From NCBI GenBank assembly GCA_023253235.1, contig JALRHE010000344.1, forward strand, positions 1-6,492: 6,492 nt of DNA. Reading direction: 5' to 3'. How positions within the stretch are numbered: the stretch's first letter is position 1; each line of letters starts with the position of its first letter. Shown here piece by piece: positions 1-5,615 of the stretch. The notes below the pieces were generated by a model. It was not told the DNA's origin, made no database searches, and saw only the letters and a list, made by a program, of their open reading frames with translations. Source of the DNA: Steroidobacteraceae bacterium. Its GTDB lineage: Bacteria > Pseudomonadota > Gammaproteobacteria > Steroidobacterales > Steroidobacteraceae. The position numbers were made by a program, and so were the translations under genes.

Positions 1-1195
1 CGAGTTCTTCGCGCACGGCCGGTGAGTCCGTTTCGCGATAGCGTCGCTCGATGTTGCGCAGCATGCCCTCGAACGGATGTTTGCGGATCGAGCGTTTGCT
101 GCGACCGATCCCGTAGATGAACTCGATCTCTTCCTCGCCGCTGCCGTAGAGCAGGATATCTCGTACCCGCGCGGGTAGTTCCTGCCAGGGCTCTTCGATG
201 TCGAATCCGTAATGCGTCGCGAGTGTGCTGATCAGTTGCAGATAGTGCGCATTCTGTCGATCCCAGCCGCGGATCGCGCCGCCCGCCAACGACAGGTGTG
301 GAAAGGCGGCGACCCGTGTCGGATCAAAGAATTCCTGCTGACCGAGCCCATCGCATCCGGGGCAAGCGCCCGCCGGACTGTTGAAAGAGAACATTTTCGG
401 CTCGAGCAGCGGCACGGCATATCCACAACTCGGGCAGGCATGGCGGTTGGAGAACAACATGCCCGTCTTGCCCTGCGTGTCGTCCATGCGCAAGACGCTC
501 GCCGTTCCGCCCGACAGGCGCAGCGCCGTTTCCAACGATTCTGCGATGCGCTGGGTTGCATCGGGGCGTACCTTGAGTCGATCCACCACGGCTTCGATGC
601 GATGTTTGCGTCGCGCGTCGAGCGTCGGCGCAGCGTCGAGCTCGTACACCCGACCGTCGATGCGGGCGCGTACGAATCCTTGGGTCTGCAGATCGCGCAA
701 CACGCTCTCGTGCTCGCCCTTGCGATCTTCGATGAGGGGTGCAAGCAGCAGGATCGCCGTCCCTTCCTCGAGTCGCAGAATCTGATCGACCATCTGGCTG
801 ACCGTCTGCGCTTCGAGCGATACGCCGTGCTCAGGGCAACGCGGCACGCCGGCTCGCGCATAGAGCAATCGCAGATAGTCGTGGATCTCGGTGACCGTGC
901 CGACCGTCGAGCGCGGATTGTGGGAGGCCGCTTTTTGCTCGATGGCGATGGCGGGGGATAGCCCTTCGATGTGGTCGACATCCGGCTTTTCCATCATCGA
1001 GAGAAACTGCCGGGCGTAGGCCGACAGTGACTCTACGTATCGACGCTGTCCTTCGGCGTACAGCGTATCGAAGGCGAGCGTCGATTTGCCCGAGCCCGAC
1101 AGGCCCGTCACGACCACGAGCCGATCGCGGGGAATGTCGACGTCGAGGTTACGAAGGTTGTGGCTGCGGGCGCCGCGGATGCGGATGAAGGCCAT
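1..1195 (-). CDS. uvrA: Excinuclease ABC subunit A (UvrA), N-terminal 398 residues, cut by the window edge
   Basis: UvrA is the ATP-dependent damage-recognition protein of nucleotide excision repair. It loads UvrB at lesions in the cytoplasm. The reading frame is open from the ATG at 1195-1193 to the window edge; about 540 residues, including the second ATPase half, are missing against the usual ~940. Visible features are the start MAFIRIRGARSHNL, Walker A GLSGSGKST at residues 31-39 (Lys37), the conserved stretch YVESLSAYARQFL at 53-65, and IEQKAASHNPRSTVGT at 85-100. The UvrB-binding insertion lies around 120-245. The first C4 zinc module has Cys254, Cys257, Cys278 and Cys281, followed by GLG. 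The start aligns with E. coli UvrA, but no Shine-Dalgarno match precedes it (the bases before ATG read cagccccatc in the gene's sense), so initiation may be weak or use another signal. It is divergent from ssb, as in many gammaproteobacteria. Identification is certain. Confidence 0.98.
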   Translation of the reverse strand, partial: MAFIRIRGARSHNLRNLDVDIPRDRLVVVTGLSGSGKSTLAFDTLYAEGQRRYVESLSAYARQFLSMMEKPDVDHIEGLSPAIAIEQKAASHNPRSTVGTVTEIHDYLRLLYARAGVPRCPEHGVSLEAQTVSQMVDQILRLEEGTAILLLAPLIEDRKGEHESVLRDLQTQGFVRARIDGRVYELDAAPTLDARRKHRIEAVVDRLKVRPDATQRIAESLETALRLSGGTASVLRMDDTQGKTGMLFSNRHACPSCGYAVPLLEPKMFSFNSPAGACPGCDGLGQQEFFDPTRVAAFPHLSLAGGAIRGWDRQNAHYLQLISTLATHYGFDIEEPWQELPARVRDILLYGSGEEEIEFIYGIGRSKRSIRKHPFEGMLRNIERRYRETDSPAVREEL

Positions 1196-1230
1196 GATGG
1201 GGCTGCAGAGGTCGTTGTGGCGGGAAAACA

Positions 1231-1277
1231 GCCGACTAGTCTACCCCCGGGCCGGGCTGCCCGGGGCTTAAGTCGGT
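1231..1277. repeat. Nested inverted repeat (8-bp GC stem inside a 6-bp outer stem)
   Basis: CCCCGGGC at 1245-1252 is exactly complementary to GCCCGGGG at 1259-1266, leaving a 6-base loop. Outside it, CCGACT at 1232-1237 is complementary to AGTCGG at 1271-1276, and G1231 can wobble-pair with T1277. GACTAGTC at 1234-1241 is itself an 8-base palindrome. No T-run follows the stem on either strand, so this does not look like an intrinsic terminator. It lies 36-82 bases upstream of the uvrA ATG and could be part of the uvrA leader or a protein-binding site. The pairing is read directly; any role is inference. Confidence 0.55.
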
Positions 1278-1320
1278 GAATTACCGAGATTTTTGCGGTG
1301 CACCACCCTCGGGGGGCGGC

Positions 1321-1326
1321 TAAAAT
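1321..1326 (+). promoter_or_regulatory. Possible -10 element for ssb
   Basis: TAAAAT differs from the sigma-70 -10 consensus at one position and is the best such hexamer upstream of ssb. It would place the transcript start near 1332-1335 and give a leader of about 72 bases. The support is weak: no good -35 hexamer lies 16-18 bases upstream, and the nearest TTG-type match, TTGCGG at 1293-1298, is 22 bases away. A sigma factor with another preference, or an activator, would be needed if this site is real. Confidence 0.3.
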
Positions 1327-1333
1327 GACGTCC

Positions 1334-1346
1334 CTTTTCGGAAAAG
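1334..1346. repeat. Palindrome CTTTTC-G-GAAAAG near the presumed ssb transcript start
   Basis: Two exact 6-base half-sites are separated by a single central G. The element lies 8 bases after the possible -10 hexamer, so if that promoter is real it covers the initiation point, where a repressor operator could sit. It does not match any operator I recognise. As an RNA hairpin the one-base loop would be too tight without opening inner pairs, which favours a DNA-level role if it has one. Confidence 0.45.
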
Positions 1347-1352
1347 TCCCCC

Positions 1353-1377
1353 TTGGGTCGCCCCCCGGCGACCCCAA
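1353..1377 (+). repeat. Perfect stem-loop in the presumed ssb mRNA leader
   Basis: GGGTCGCC at 1355-1362 pairs exactly with GGCGACCC at 1367-1374 across a CCCC loop. With one bulged base (C1375) the stem extends by two T-A pairs, to 1353 and 1377. It ends about 28 bases before the ssb ATG and about 14 before the ribosome binding site. Downstream comes caaatagagg, without a U-run, so it is not a standard terminator. It could stabilise the leader or modulate translation of ssb. The structure is clear in the sequence; the function is inferred. Confidence 0.5.
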
Positions 1378-1391
1378 ATAGAGGGCACACT

Positions 1392-1399
1392 AGGCAGGA
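1392..1399 (+). promoter_or_regulatory. Ribosome binding site of ssb
   Basis: AGGCAGGA contains AGGA at 1396-1399, six bases before the ATG at 1406. This is good spacing and supports the chosen ssb start, which also matches the usual SSB N-terminus. Confidence 0.7.
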
Positions 1400-1405
1400 C
1401 TCAAC

Positions 1406-1876
1406 ATGGCGCGCGGCATCAACAAAGTCATTCTCGTCGGTAATCTGGGCCAGGACCCGGATACCAAGGCCATGCCCTCGGGCATGACCGTCTGCAATCT
1501 GCGTATCGCCACTAGCGAAAGCTGGAAGGACAAACAGTCCGGTGAAATGAAAGAGCAAACGGAATGGCATAGCGTGGCGCTGTTCGGTCGCCTCGCGGAG
1601 ATCGCCGGCGAGTATCTGCGCAAAGGCTCGCAGGTATACATCGAAGGCCGGCTGCGCACCCGCAAGTGGCAAGACAAGCAAGGCAACGATCGCTACACCA
1701 CCGAGATCGTCGGTAACGAAATGCAAATGCTCGGTAGCGCAGGTCGCGGCGGCTCGAGCGGTGGCATGTCCGGCGGTGGCGCTCGTGGCGGCGCTCGCGC
1801 GGACGATGACGGTTACTCGGAGCCGGTGCGCAGCAGCACCGAGAAAGACGATTTCGATGACGACATCCCGTTCTAA
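1406..1876 (+). CDS. ssb: Single-stranded DNA-binding protein (SSB), 156 aa
   Basis: SSB coats single-stranded DNA as a homotetramer during replication, recombination and repair. Its C-terminal tail recruits partner proteins. The OB-fold spans about residues 1-112 (MARGINKVILVGNLGQDP onward). Aromatic residues equivalent to those that stack on DNA in E. coli are present: Trp40, Trp54, Phe60 and Trp88. EYLRKGSQVYIEG at 69-81 and RTRKW at 84-88 are near-identical to E. coli. A glycine/serine/alanine-rich linker covers about 110-132, and the acidic tip DDFDDDIPF closes the protein, so the interaction tail is intact. The length is slightly below E. coli's, mostly through a shorter linker. The gene is divergent from uvrA and is followed by miaB, whose likely start lies 20 bases inside ssb. 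Identification is certain. Confidence 0.98.
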   Translation: MARGINKVILVGNLGQDPDTKAMPSGMTVCNLRIATSESWKDKQSGEMKEQTEWHSVALFGRLAEIAGEYLRKGSQVYIEGRLRTRKWQDKQGNDRYTTEIVGNEMQMLGSAGRGGSSGGMSGGGARGGARADDDGYSEPVRSSTEKDDFDDDIPF

Positions 1877-3221
1877 AGTGCCGAGTCGCTACTACATCAA
1901 GACGTACGGTTGCCAAATGAACGAGTACGACTCCTCCCGCATGGGGGACGTACTCGCGGCAGCTGAGGGCATGGAGCCCACCGACGATCCGGCGCAAGCC
2001 GATATTCTCTTGGTCAACACCTGCTCGGTGCGCGAGAAGGCCGAGTCGAAGGTCTTTTCTTTGCTTGGCGAATGGAAGTTGCTCAAAGACGCCAAGCCCG
2101 GCGTGGTGATCGGCGTCGGTGGGTGTGTCGCAAGCCAAGAGGGCGAAACGCTCGTCAAGGCCGCTCCCCAGGTCGACCTCGTCTTCGGACCGCAGACGGT
2201 CCATCGCTTGCCCGAGATGCTCGGCGAATTGCGCAGCGGTCGCCGAGCCGTCGTCGACGTCAGTTTTCCGGAGATCGAAAAATTCGACCAGTTGCCGGCT
2301 CCGAGAGCCGAAGGGGCGACGGCCTTCGTGTCGATCATGGAAGGCTGCAGCAAGTACTGCAGTTTTTGTGTCGTTCCCTACACCCGCGGCGATGAGATCA
2401 GCCGTCCTTTCGAGTCGGTGCTCGAAGAAGTGCGCGGGCTCGCCGCACAAGGCGTGCGCGAGGTGACTCTGCTTGGCCAGAATGTGAATGCGTATCGCGG
2501 TCCGATGGACGATGGCGTTCTCGCCGATCTCGCGACGCTCATCCACCACGTCGCCGCGATCGAGGGTATCGAACGTATTCGTTTCACCACGTCGCATCCG
2601 CTCGAGTTCGACGATAGCTTGATCGAGGCGTATGCGAACGTGCCTGCGCTGGCGAACCATCTGCACCTGCCGGTGCAGTCGGGGTCCGATCGCGTACTCG
2701 CCATGATGAAGCGCGGTTATACGGCACTCGAATTCAAGGACAAGATCCGCAAGCTGCGCGAAGTGCGTCCCGACATCTCGGTCACCTCCGACTTCATCGT
2801 CGGATTCCCCGGCGAAACCGAGCGCGACTTCGAGGCTACGATGAAGCTCGTCCGTGATCTCGAAATCGACCAGTCATTCAGCTTTCTCTACAGCCGTCGT
2901 CCTGGCACGCCCGCGGCCGCGCTGCCGGACGATGTTCCGCACGAGGAGAAGCAGGCGCGTTTGGCCCGCTTGCAGGCGCTACTCGAAGAGCATTCGCAAG
3001 CGCGCAATCGTCGTATGGTCGGCAGCATCCAGCGCGTGTTGGTCGAGCGTCCGTCGCGCAAGGATCAAACCGAACTCGCAGGCCGTACCGAAGACAATCG
3101 TTGGGTGAACTTCCCGGGTCCCGCGGATCTCATCGGTCACTTCGTCGACGTGCAGATCACCGAAGCCAAGGCGCACTCGCTGCGCGGTCGCATCCAAGCG
3201 GCCGAGGCTCGACGTGCCTGA
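1857..3221 (+). CDS. miaB: tRNA-2-methylthio-N6-dimethylallyladenosine synthase (MiaB), 454 aa
   Basis: MiaB is a radical-SAM enzyme that adds a methylthio group at C2 of i6A37 in tRNAs, using two iron-sulfur clusters. The N-terminal cluster cysteines are Cys19 (YGCQMNEYDSS), Cys56 (NTCSVREKAE) and Cys90 (GGCVASQEGE). The radical-SAM CxxxCxxC motif is Cys164, Cys168 and Cys171 in EGCSKYCSFCVVPYTRG. LPVQSGSD and SDFIVGFPGET are typical of the core, and a TRAM domain occupies roughly the last 65 residues. I chose the ATG at 1857 because purine-rich GAGAAAGA lies 8 bases upstream; the GTG at 1878, just after the ssb stop, would give 447 residues and lacks a visible ribosome binding site. Longer upstream starts run deep into ssb and are unlikely. 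The protein ends shortly after the TRAM domain, about 20 residues short of the E. coli tail. Identification is certain; the start is moderately sure. Confidence 0.96.
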   Translation: MTTSRSKVPSRYYIKTYGCQMNEYDSSRMGDVLAAAEGMEPTDDPAQADILLVNTCSVREKAESKVFSLLGEWKLLKDAKPGVVIGVGGCVASQEGETLVKAAPQVDLVFGPQTVHRLPEMLGELRSGRRAVVDVSFPEIEKFDQLPAPRAEGATAFVSIMEGCSKYCSFCVVPYTRGDEISRPFESVLEEVRGLAAQGVREVTLLGQNVNAYRGPMDDGVLADLATLIHHVAAIEGIERIRFTTSHPLEFDDSLIEAYANVPALANHLHLPVQSGSDRVLAMMKRGYTALEFKDKIRKLREVRPDISVTSDFIVGFPGETERDFEATMKLVRDLEIDQSFSFLYSRRPGTPAAALPDDVPHEEKQARLARLQALLEEHSQARNRRMVGSIQRVLVERPSRKDQTELAGRTEDNRWVNFPGPADLIGHFVDVQITEAKAHSLRGRIQAAEARRA

Positions 3222-4230
3222 CTCGATTCCGCCGGGAGCGTCCCGCGAATTTTCTTTGGAGCCACCTGACAACGAGCGTCTTGCCAACCTGTGTGGCCCA
3301 CTCGACGAAAATCTGCGCCTGATCGAGTCTCGGCTCGGAGTCGAGGTTCGCCGTCGCGGCAGCGTGTTTCGAGTGCAGGGGCAGAAGGCGGCTGTGGCCG
3401 AATCGTTACTCGGTGAATTGTTTCGTCTGACTCGCACCGAAGACATCACGCCCGAAGCCGTGCACTTGGCGCTGCGCGATCATGATCGGCCTGTAGATGA
3501 GCCGGCACCAGCCGCCGGCCGTGCGGCAAGCGATGCGGCTGTCGTCGATGCAGCCGCGACGGACGAGCAGGCCGACACGGGTCTGCGTACCTTGCGCGGC
3601 ACCATTCGGGCTCGTGGCGCGAATCAGCGCGAATATTTGAAGCGCGTCCGTCAGAACGATCTCACCTTCGGGGTGGGTCCCGCCGGCACTGGCAAGACTT
3701 ATCTCGCCGTCGCCTGTGCGGTCGAGGCTTTGCAGTCCGATCGGGTACGTCGCATCGTCCTCGTGCGTCCGGCCGTCGAAGCGGGCGAGCGGCTCGGCTT
3801 TCTGCCGGGTGACCTCACGCAGAAGGTCGATCCGTATCTGCGCCCCATGTACGACGCACTCTACGAAATGATGGGCTTCGATCGAGTGGCCAAGCTCATC
3901 GAACGCAACGTGATCGAGGTGGCGCCGCTGGCCTTCATGCGAGGCCGATCACTGAACGATTCGTTCATCATCCTCGATGAGGCGCAAAACACGACGATCG
4001 AGCAGATGAAGATGTTCCTCACGCGCATCGGATTCGGTTCGCGTGCCGTGGTGACGGGCGATCCCACCCAGACCGACTTGCCGCCTGGCAAGCCTTCGGG
4101 CTTGCGTCATGCCATCGACGTGCTGCACGGGGTGCACGGTGTTGCCTTCCAGTTTTTCGAAGCACGCGATGTGGTGCGGCATCCGCTCGTCCAGCGCATC
4201 GTGCAGGCTTACGAGGCCCGCGACACGTGA
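3214..4230 (+). CDS. ybeZ: PhoH-like ATPase (YbeZ family), 338 aa
   Basis: This is a cytoplasmic P-loop ATPase of the PhoH family. Its exact substrate is not settled; its constant pairing with YbeY points to RNA or ribosome metabolism. An N-terminal region of about 90 residues carries a small nucleic-acid-binding-like fold (RLGVEVRRRGSVFRVQG near 40-56). An Ala/Asp-rich linker follows at about 95-125, then the PhoH ATPase domain. Walker A GPAGTGKT is at 155-162 (Lys161), Walker B FIILDEAQN at 251-259 (Asp255, Glu256), and TGDPTQTDLP about 25 residues later. It starts with GTG at 3214, eight bases inside miaB, with GAGG at 3204-3207 six bases upstream, which supports the start and coupling to miaB. 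The stop overlaps the ybeY start. The symbol phoH is also used for this gene. Confidence 0.95.
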   Translation: MPDSIPPGASREFSLEPPDNERLANLCGPLDENLRLIESRLGVEVRRRGSVFRVQGQKAAVAESLLGELFRLTRTEDITPEAVHLALRDHDRPVDEPAPAAGRAASDAAVVDAAATDEQADTGLRTLRGTIRARGANQREYLKRVRQNDLTFGVGPAGTGKTYLAVACAVEALQSDRVRRIVLVRPAVEAGERLGFLPGDLTQKVDPYLRPMYDALYEMMGFDRVAKLIERNVIEVAPLAFMRGRSLNDSFIILDEAQNTTIEQMKMFLTRIGFGSRAVVTGDPTQTDLPPGKPSGLRHAIDVLHGVHGVAFQFFEARDVVRHPLVQRIVQAYEARDT

Positions 4231-4724
4231 TCAAACCGCTCGCGGTCGACATCCAAAATCTGACGAAAAAGACGCTCGTGAGCTCGGTTGCCATCCGGCG
4301 TTGGGCGCGTGCGGCATTCGGTACACGGGGCGCAGGGGCGAGCCTCGTGATCCGGTTCGTGGGTGCTGCAGAGGGGCGTCGCCTTAATTTGTTGTGGCGC
4401 GGTCGTGACTACGCCACCAACGTCTTGTCGTTTCCGCCTCTCGTCATGCCGGAGCTCTCGAGCGCCGTGCGTGCGACGCGCCGCTCCAAGGAGCCGCGCC
4501 TCGTCGGTGACCTTGTGTTGTGTGCGCCGGTCGTGGCGCGTGAAGCCAAGGAACAGTCCAAGCCGATGGCTCATCACTACGCGCATCTGATCGTGCACGG
4601 TTGCCTGCACTTGCAGGGATACGACCATGAGCACGATGCCGACGCACTGCGTATGGAGCGTCGAGAGCGACAACTGCTGAAGACCTTCGGCATCGACGAT
4701 CCATATCGATCCATCGAAAAATGA
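4227..4724 (+). CDS. ybeY: Endoribonuclease YbeY / rRNA maturation factor, 165 aa
   Basis: YbeY is a zinc metalloprotein needed for 16S rRNA 3'-end processing and ribosome quality control. The metal-binding motif HGxxHxxGYDH is intact, with His124, His128 and His134 (HGCLHLQGYDH). Arg58 in LLWRGRDYATNVLSFP matches the conserved arginine of the family, and GDLVLC at 94-99 matches the family core. The start is GTG at 4227, overlapping the phoH stop as GTGA (4 bases). GAGG at 4213-4216 is ten bases upstream, slightly far, so re-initiation by ribosomes finishing phoH is likely. Against E. coli YbeY, as I recall it, there are about ten extra residues between NVLSFP and GDL, including the basic stretch RATRRSKEPR at 82-91. 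Identification is certain. Confidence 0.96.
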   Translation: MIKPLAVDIQNLTKKTLVSSVAIRRWARAAFGTRGAGASLVIRFVGAAEGRRLNLLWRGRDYATNVLSFPPLVMPELSSAVRATRRSKEPRLVGDLVLCAPVVAREAKEQSKPMAHHYAHLIVHGCLHLQGYDHEHDADALRMERRERQLLKTFGIDDPYRSIEK

Positions 4725-4737
4725 ATCACCTACTGCT

Positions 4738-4741
4738 GGAG
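4738..4741 (+). promoter_or_regulatory. Ribosome binding site of corC
   Basis: GGAG lies five bases before the ATG at 4747, inside the 22-base gap after ybeY. It fixes the start and shows that corC has its own initiation signal, unlike the overlapping genes before it. Confidence 0.75.
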
Positions 4742-4746
4742 CTACG

Positions 4747-5613
4747 ATGACATCCGCCAAACCCGGTGTGTTCGCTTGGATACGCCGCGTTGCCAAATCT
4801 CTCTCGGGCGAAGCTCAGGATCTGGCCGATCTGAACGTGCAGCTGCGTCAGGCGCTAGAGCGCGGCCTGATCGATGCTGACGCGTTGCAAATGCTCGAGG
4901 GCGTGCTCGAGGTGGCCGACCTGCAGGTGCGCGACATCATGGTGCCGCGCTCGCAGATGGTGGCGGTGCGCCGTGACGAAGCAGCGGAGAGTTTGCTACC
5001 CATCATCGTGGAGTCCGGTCACTCACGTTATCCCGTCATCGACGACGATCGTGACGACGTTGTTGGGATCCTGCTTGCCAAGGACGTTCTGCGGGTATTC
5101 GCAAGCGGCGACGAAGCGAATTTCGACATGCGTGAGTGCATGCGGCCTGTGGTGGTCGTACCCGAGTCCAAGCGGGTCAACGTTCTTCTCAAAGAGTTCC
5201 GTCGAAATCGAAACCACATGGCCATCGTCGTCGATGAGTACGGCGGCGTTGCCGGTCTCGTCACCATCGAGGATGCCATCGAGCAGATCGTCGGCGACAT
5301 CGATGACGAGTTCGACGTCGAAGAAGACCAGAACATTCGTCAGGAAGCCGATCGTCAGTATCTCGTGCGAGGCGCTACGCCGATCGAGGAGTTCAACGAA
5401 TTCTTCGGTCTCGAGTGGTCGGATGAGGAGTTCGACACGGTGGCGGGCCTCGTGATGAAGCAGCTCGGTCACATGCCGCGACGCGGTGAGACGGCATTCA
5501 TCGAGGGCGTCGAGTTTCGAGTGGTCCGCGCCGATCGTCGCCGGGTCGACACCCTGAAGGTGATCATGCCGAGCGACGTCGCTGCAGCCGATCGAGAAGG
5601 GGAGCGCGACTGA
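4747..5613 (+). CDS. corC: CorC/YbeX CBS-domain protein, 288 aa
   Basis: This belongs to the CorC/HlyC family. It has historically been linked to magnesium and cobalt efflux together with CorA; recent views tie YbeX to ribosome and magnesium homeostasis, so the precise role is open. The N-terminal helical region (1-60) leads into VRDIMVPRSQM at 61-71. Two CBS domains follow, about 72-132 (SGHSRYPVIDD, GILLAKDVL) and 137-190 (VVVPESKRVNVLLKEFR, VVDEYGGVAGLVTIEDAIEQIVGDIDDEF). The C-terminal CorC_HlyC domain spans about 205-280 (SDEEFDTVAGLVMKQLGHMPRRGE). There is no signal peptide or membrane segment, so it is the short soluble form like E. coli YbeX (about 290 aa). It follows ybeY by 22 bases and ends 2 bases before the likely lnt start, consistent with one operon. 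Identification is certain; the function is less so. Confidence 0.95.
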   Translation: MTSAKPGVFAWIRRVAKSLSGEAQDLADLNVQLRQALERGLIDADALQMLEGVLEVADLQVRDIMVPRSQMVAVRRDEAAESLLPIIVESGHSRYPVIDDDRDDVVGILLAKDVLRVFASGDEANFDMRECMRPVVVVPESKRVNVLLKEFRRNRNHMAIVVDEYGGVAGLVTIEDAIEQIVGDIDDEFDVEEDQNIRQEADRQYLVRGATPIEEFNEFFGLEWSDEEFDTVAGLVMKQLGHMPRRGETAFIEGVEFRVVRADRRRVDTLKVIMPSDVAAADREGERD

Positions 5614-5615
5614 AT

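Larger units (their letters stand above)
1196..1405. promoter_or_regulatory. Divergent uvrA-ssb control region
   Basis: This 210-base gap between two divergent starts must carry the promoters for uvrA (leftward) and for ssb and probably the downstream genes (rightward). It holds three exact inverted repeats, listed separately. I see no convincing sigma-70 -35/-10 pair on either strand. I also found no LexA site of the CTGT-N8-ACAG type, although uvrA and ssb share one in E. coli. The nearest partial match, ctgttttcccgccaca read on the minus strand near 1217-1232, has its second half out of register. The sequence is strongly GC-rich, with only short AT-rich stretches near 1279-1295 and 1321-1326. 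Confidence 0.75.

Noticed and set aside
212..961. Long open frames on the plus strand opposite uvrA
   Set aside because: The minus-strand UvrA frame is unmistakable with its zinc cysteines; the plus-strand product is Arg-rich and unlike any known protein.
1245..1266. The GC-rich stem as an intrinsic terminator
   Set aside because: No T-run follows on either strand, and the flanking genes diverge, so no transcript is expected to end here.
1741..1805. Repetitive GGC-rich stretch in ssb
   Set aside because: It encodes the normal glycine-rich linker of SSB and is not an independent repeat element.
1761..1856. A longer miaB beginning at the ATG at 1761
   Set aside because: It would add 32 residues read from the ssb linker in another frame. 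MiaB proteins start shortly before the KTYGCQMN motif, so 1857 or 1878 fits better.
1512..2666. A 384-codon open frame on the minus strand opposite ssb and miaB
   Set aside because: It is antisense to two certain genes, has a low-complexity Arg/His-rich product with no family resemblance, and is explained by GC-rich codon use leaving the opposite frame open.
4697..4714. Tandem CGATCCAT direct repeat near the end of ybeY
   Set aside because: Two 8-base copies within a coding region, read as DDPYRS, a segment matching the conserved end of YbeY; most simply chance codon use.
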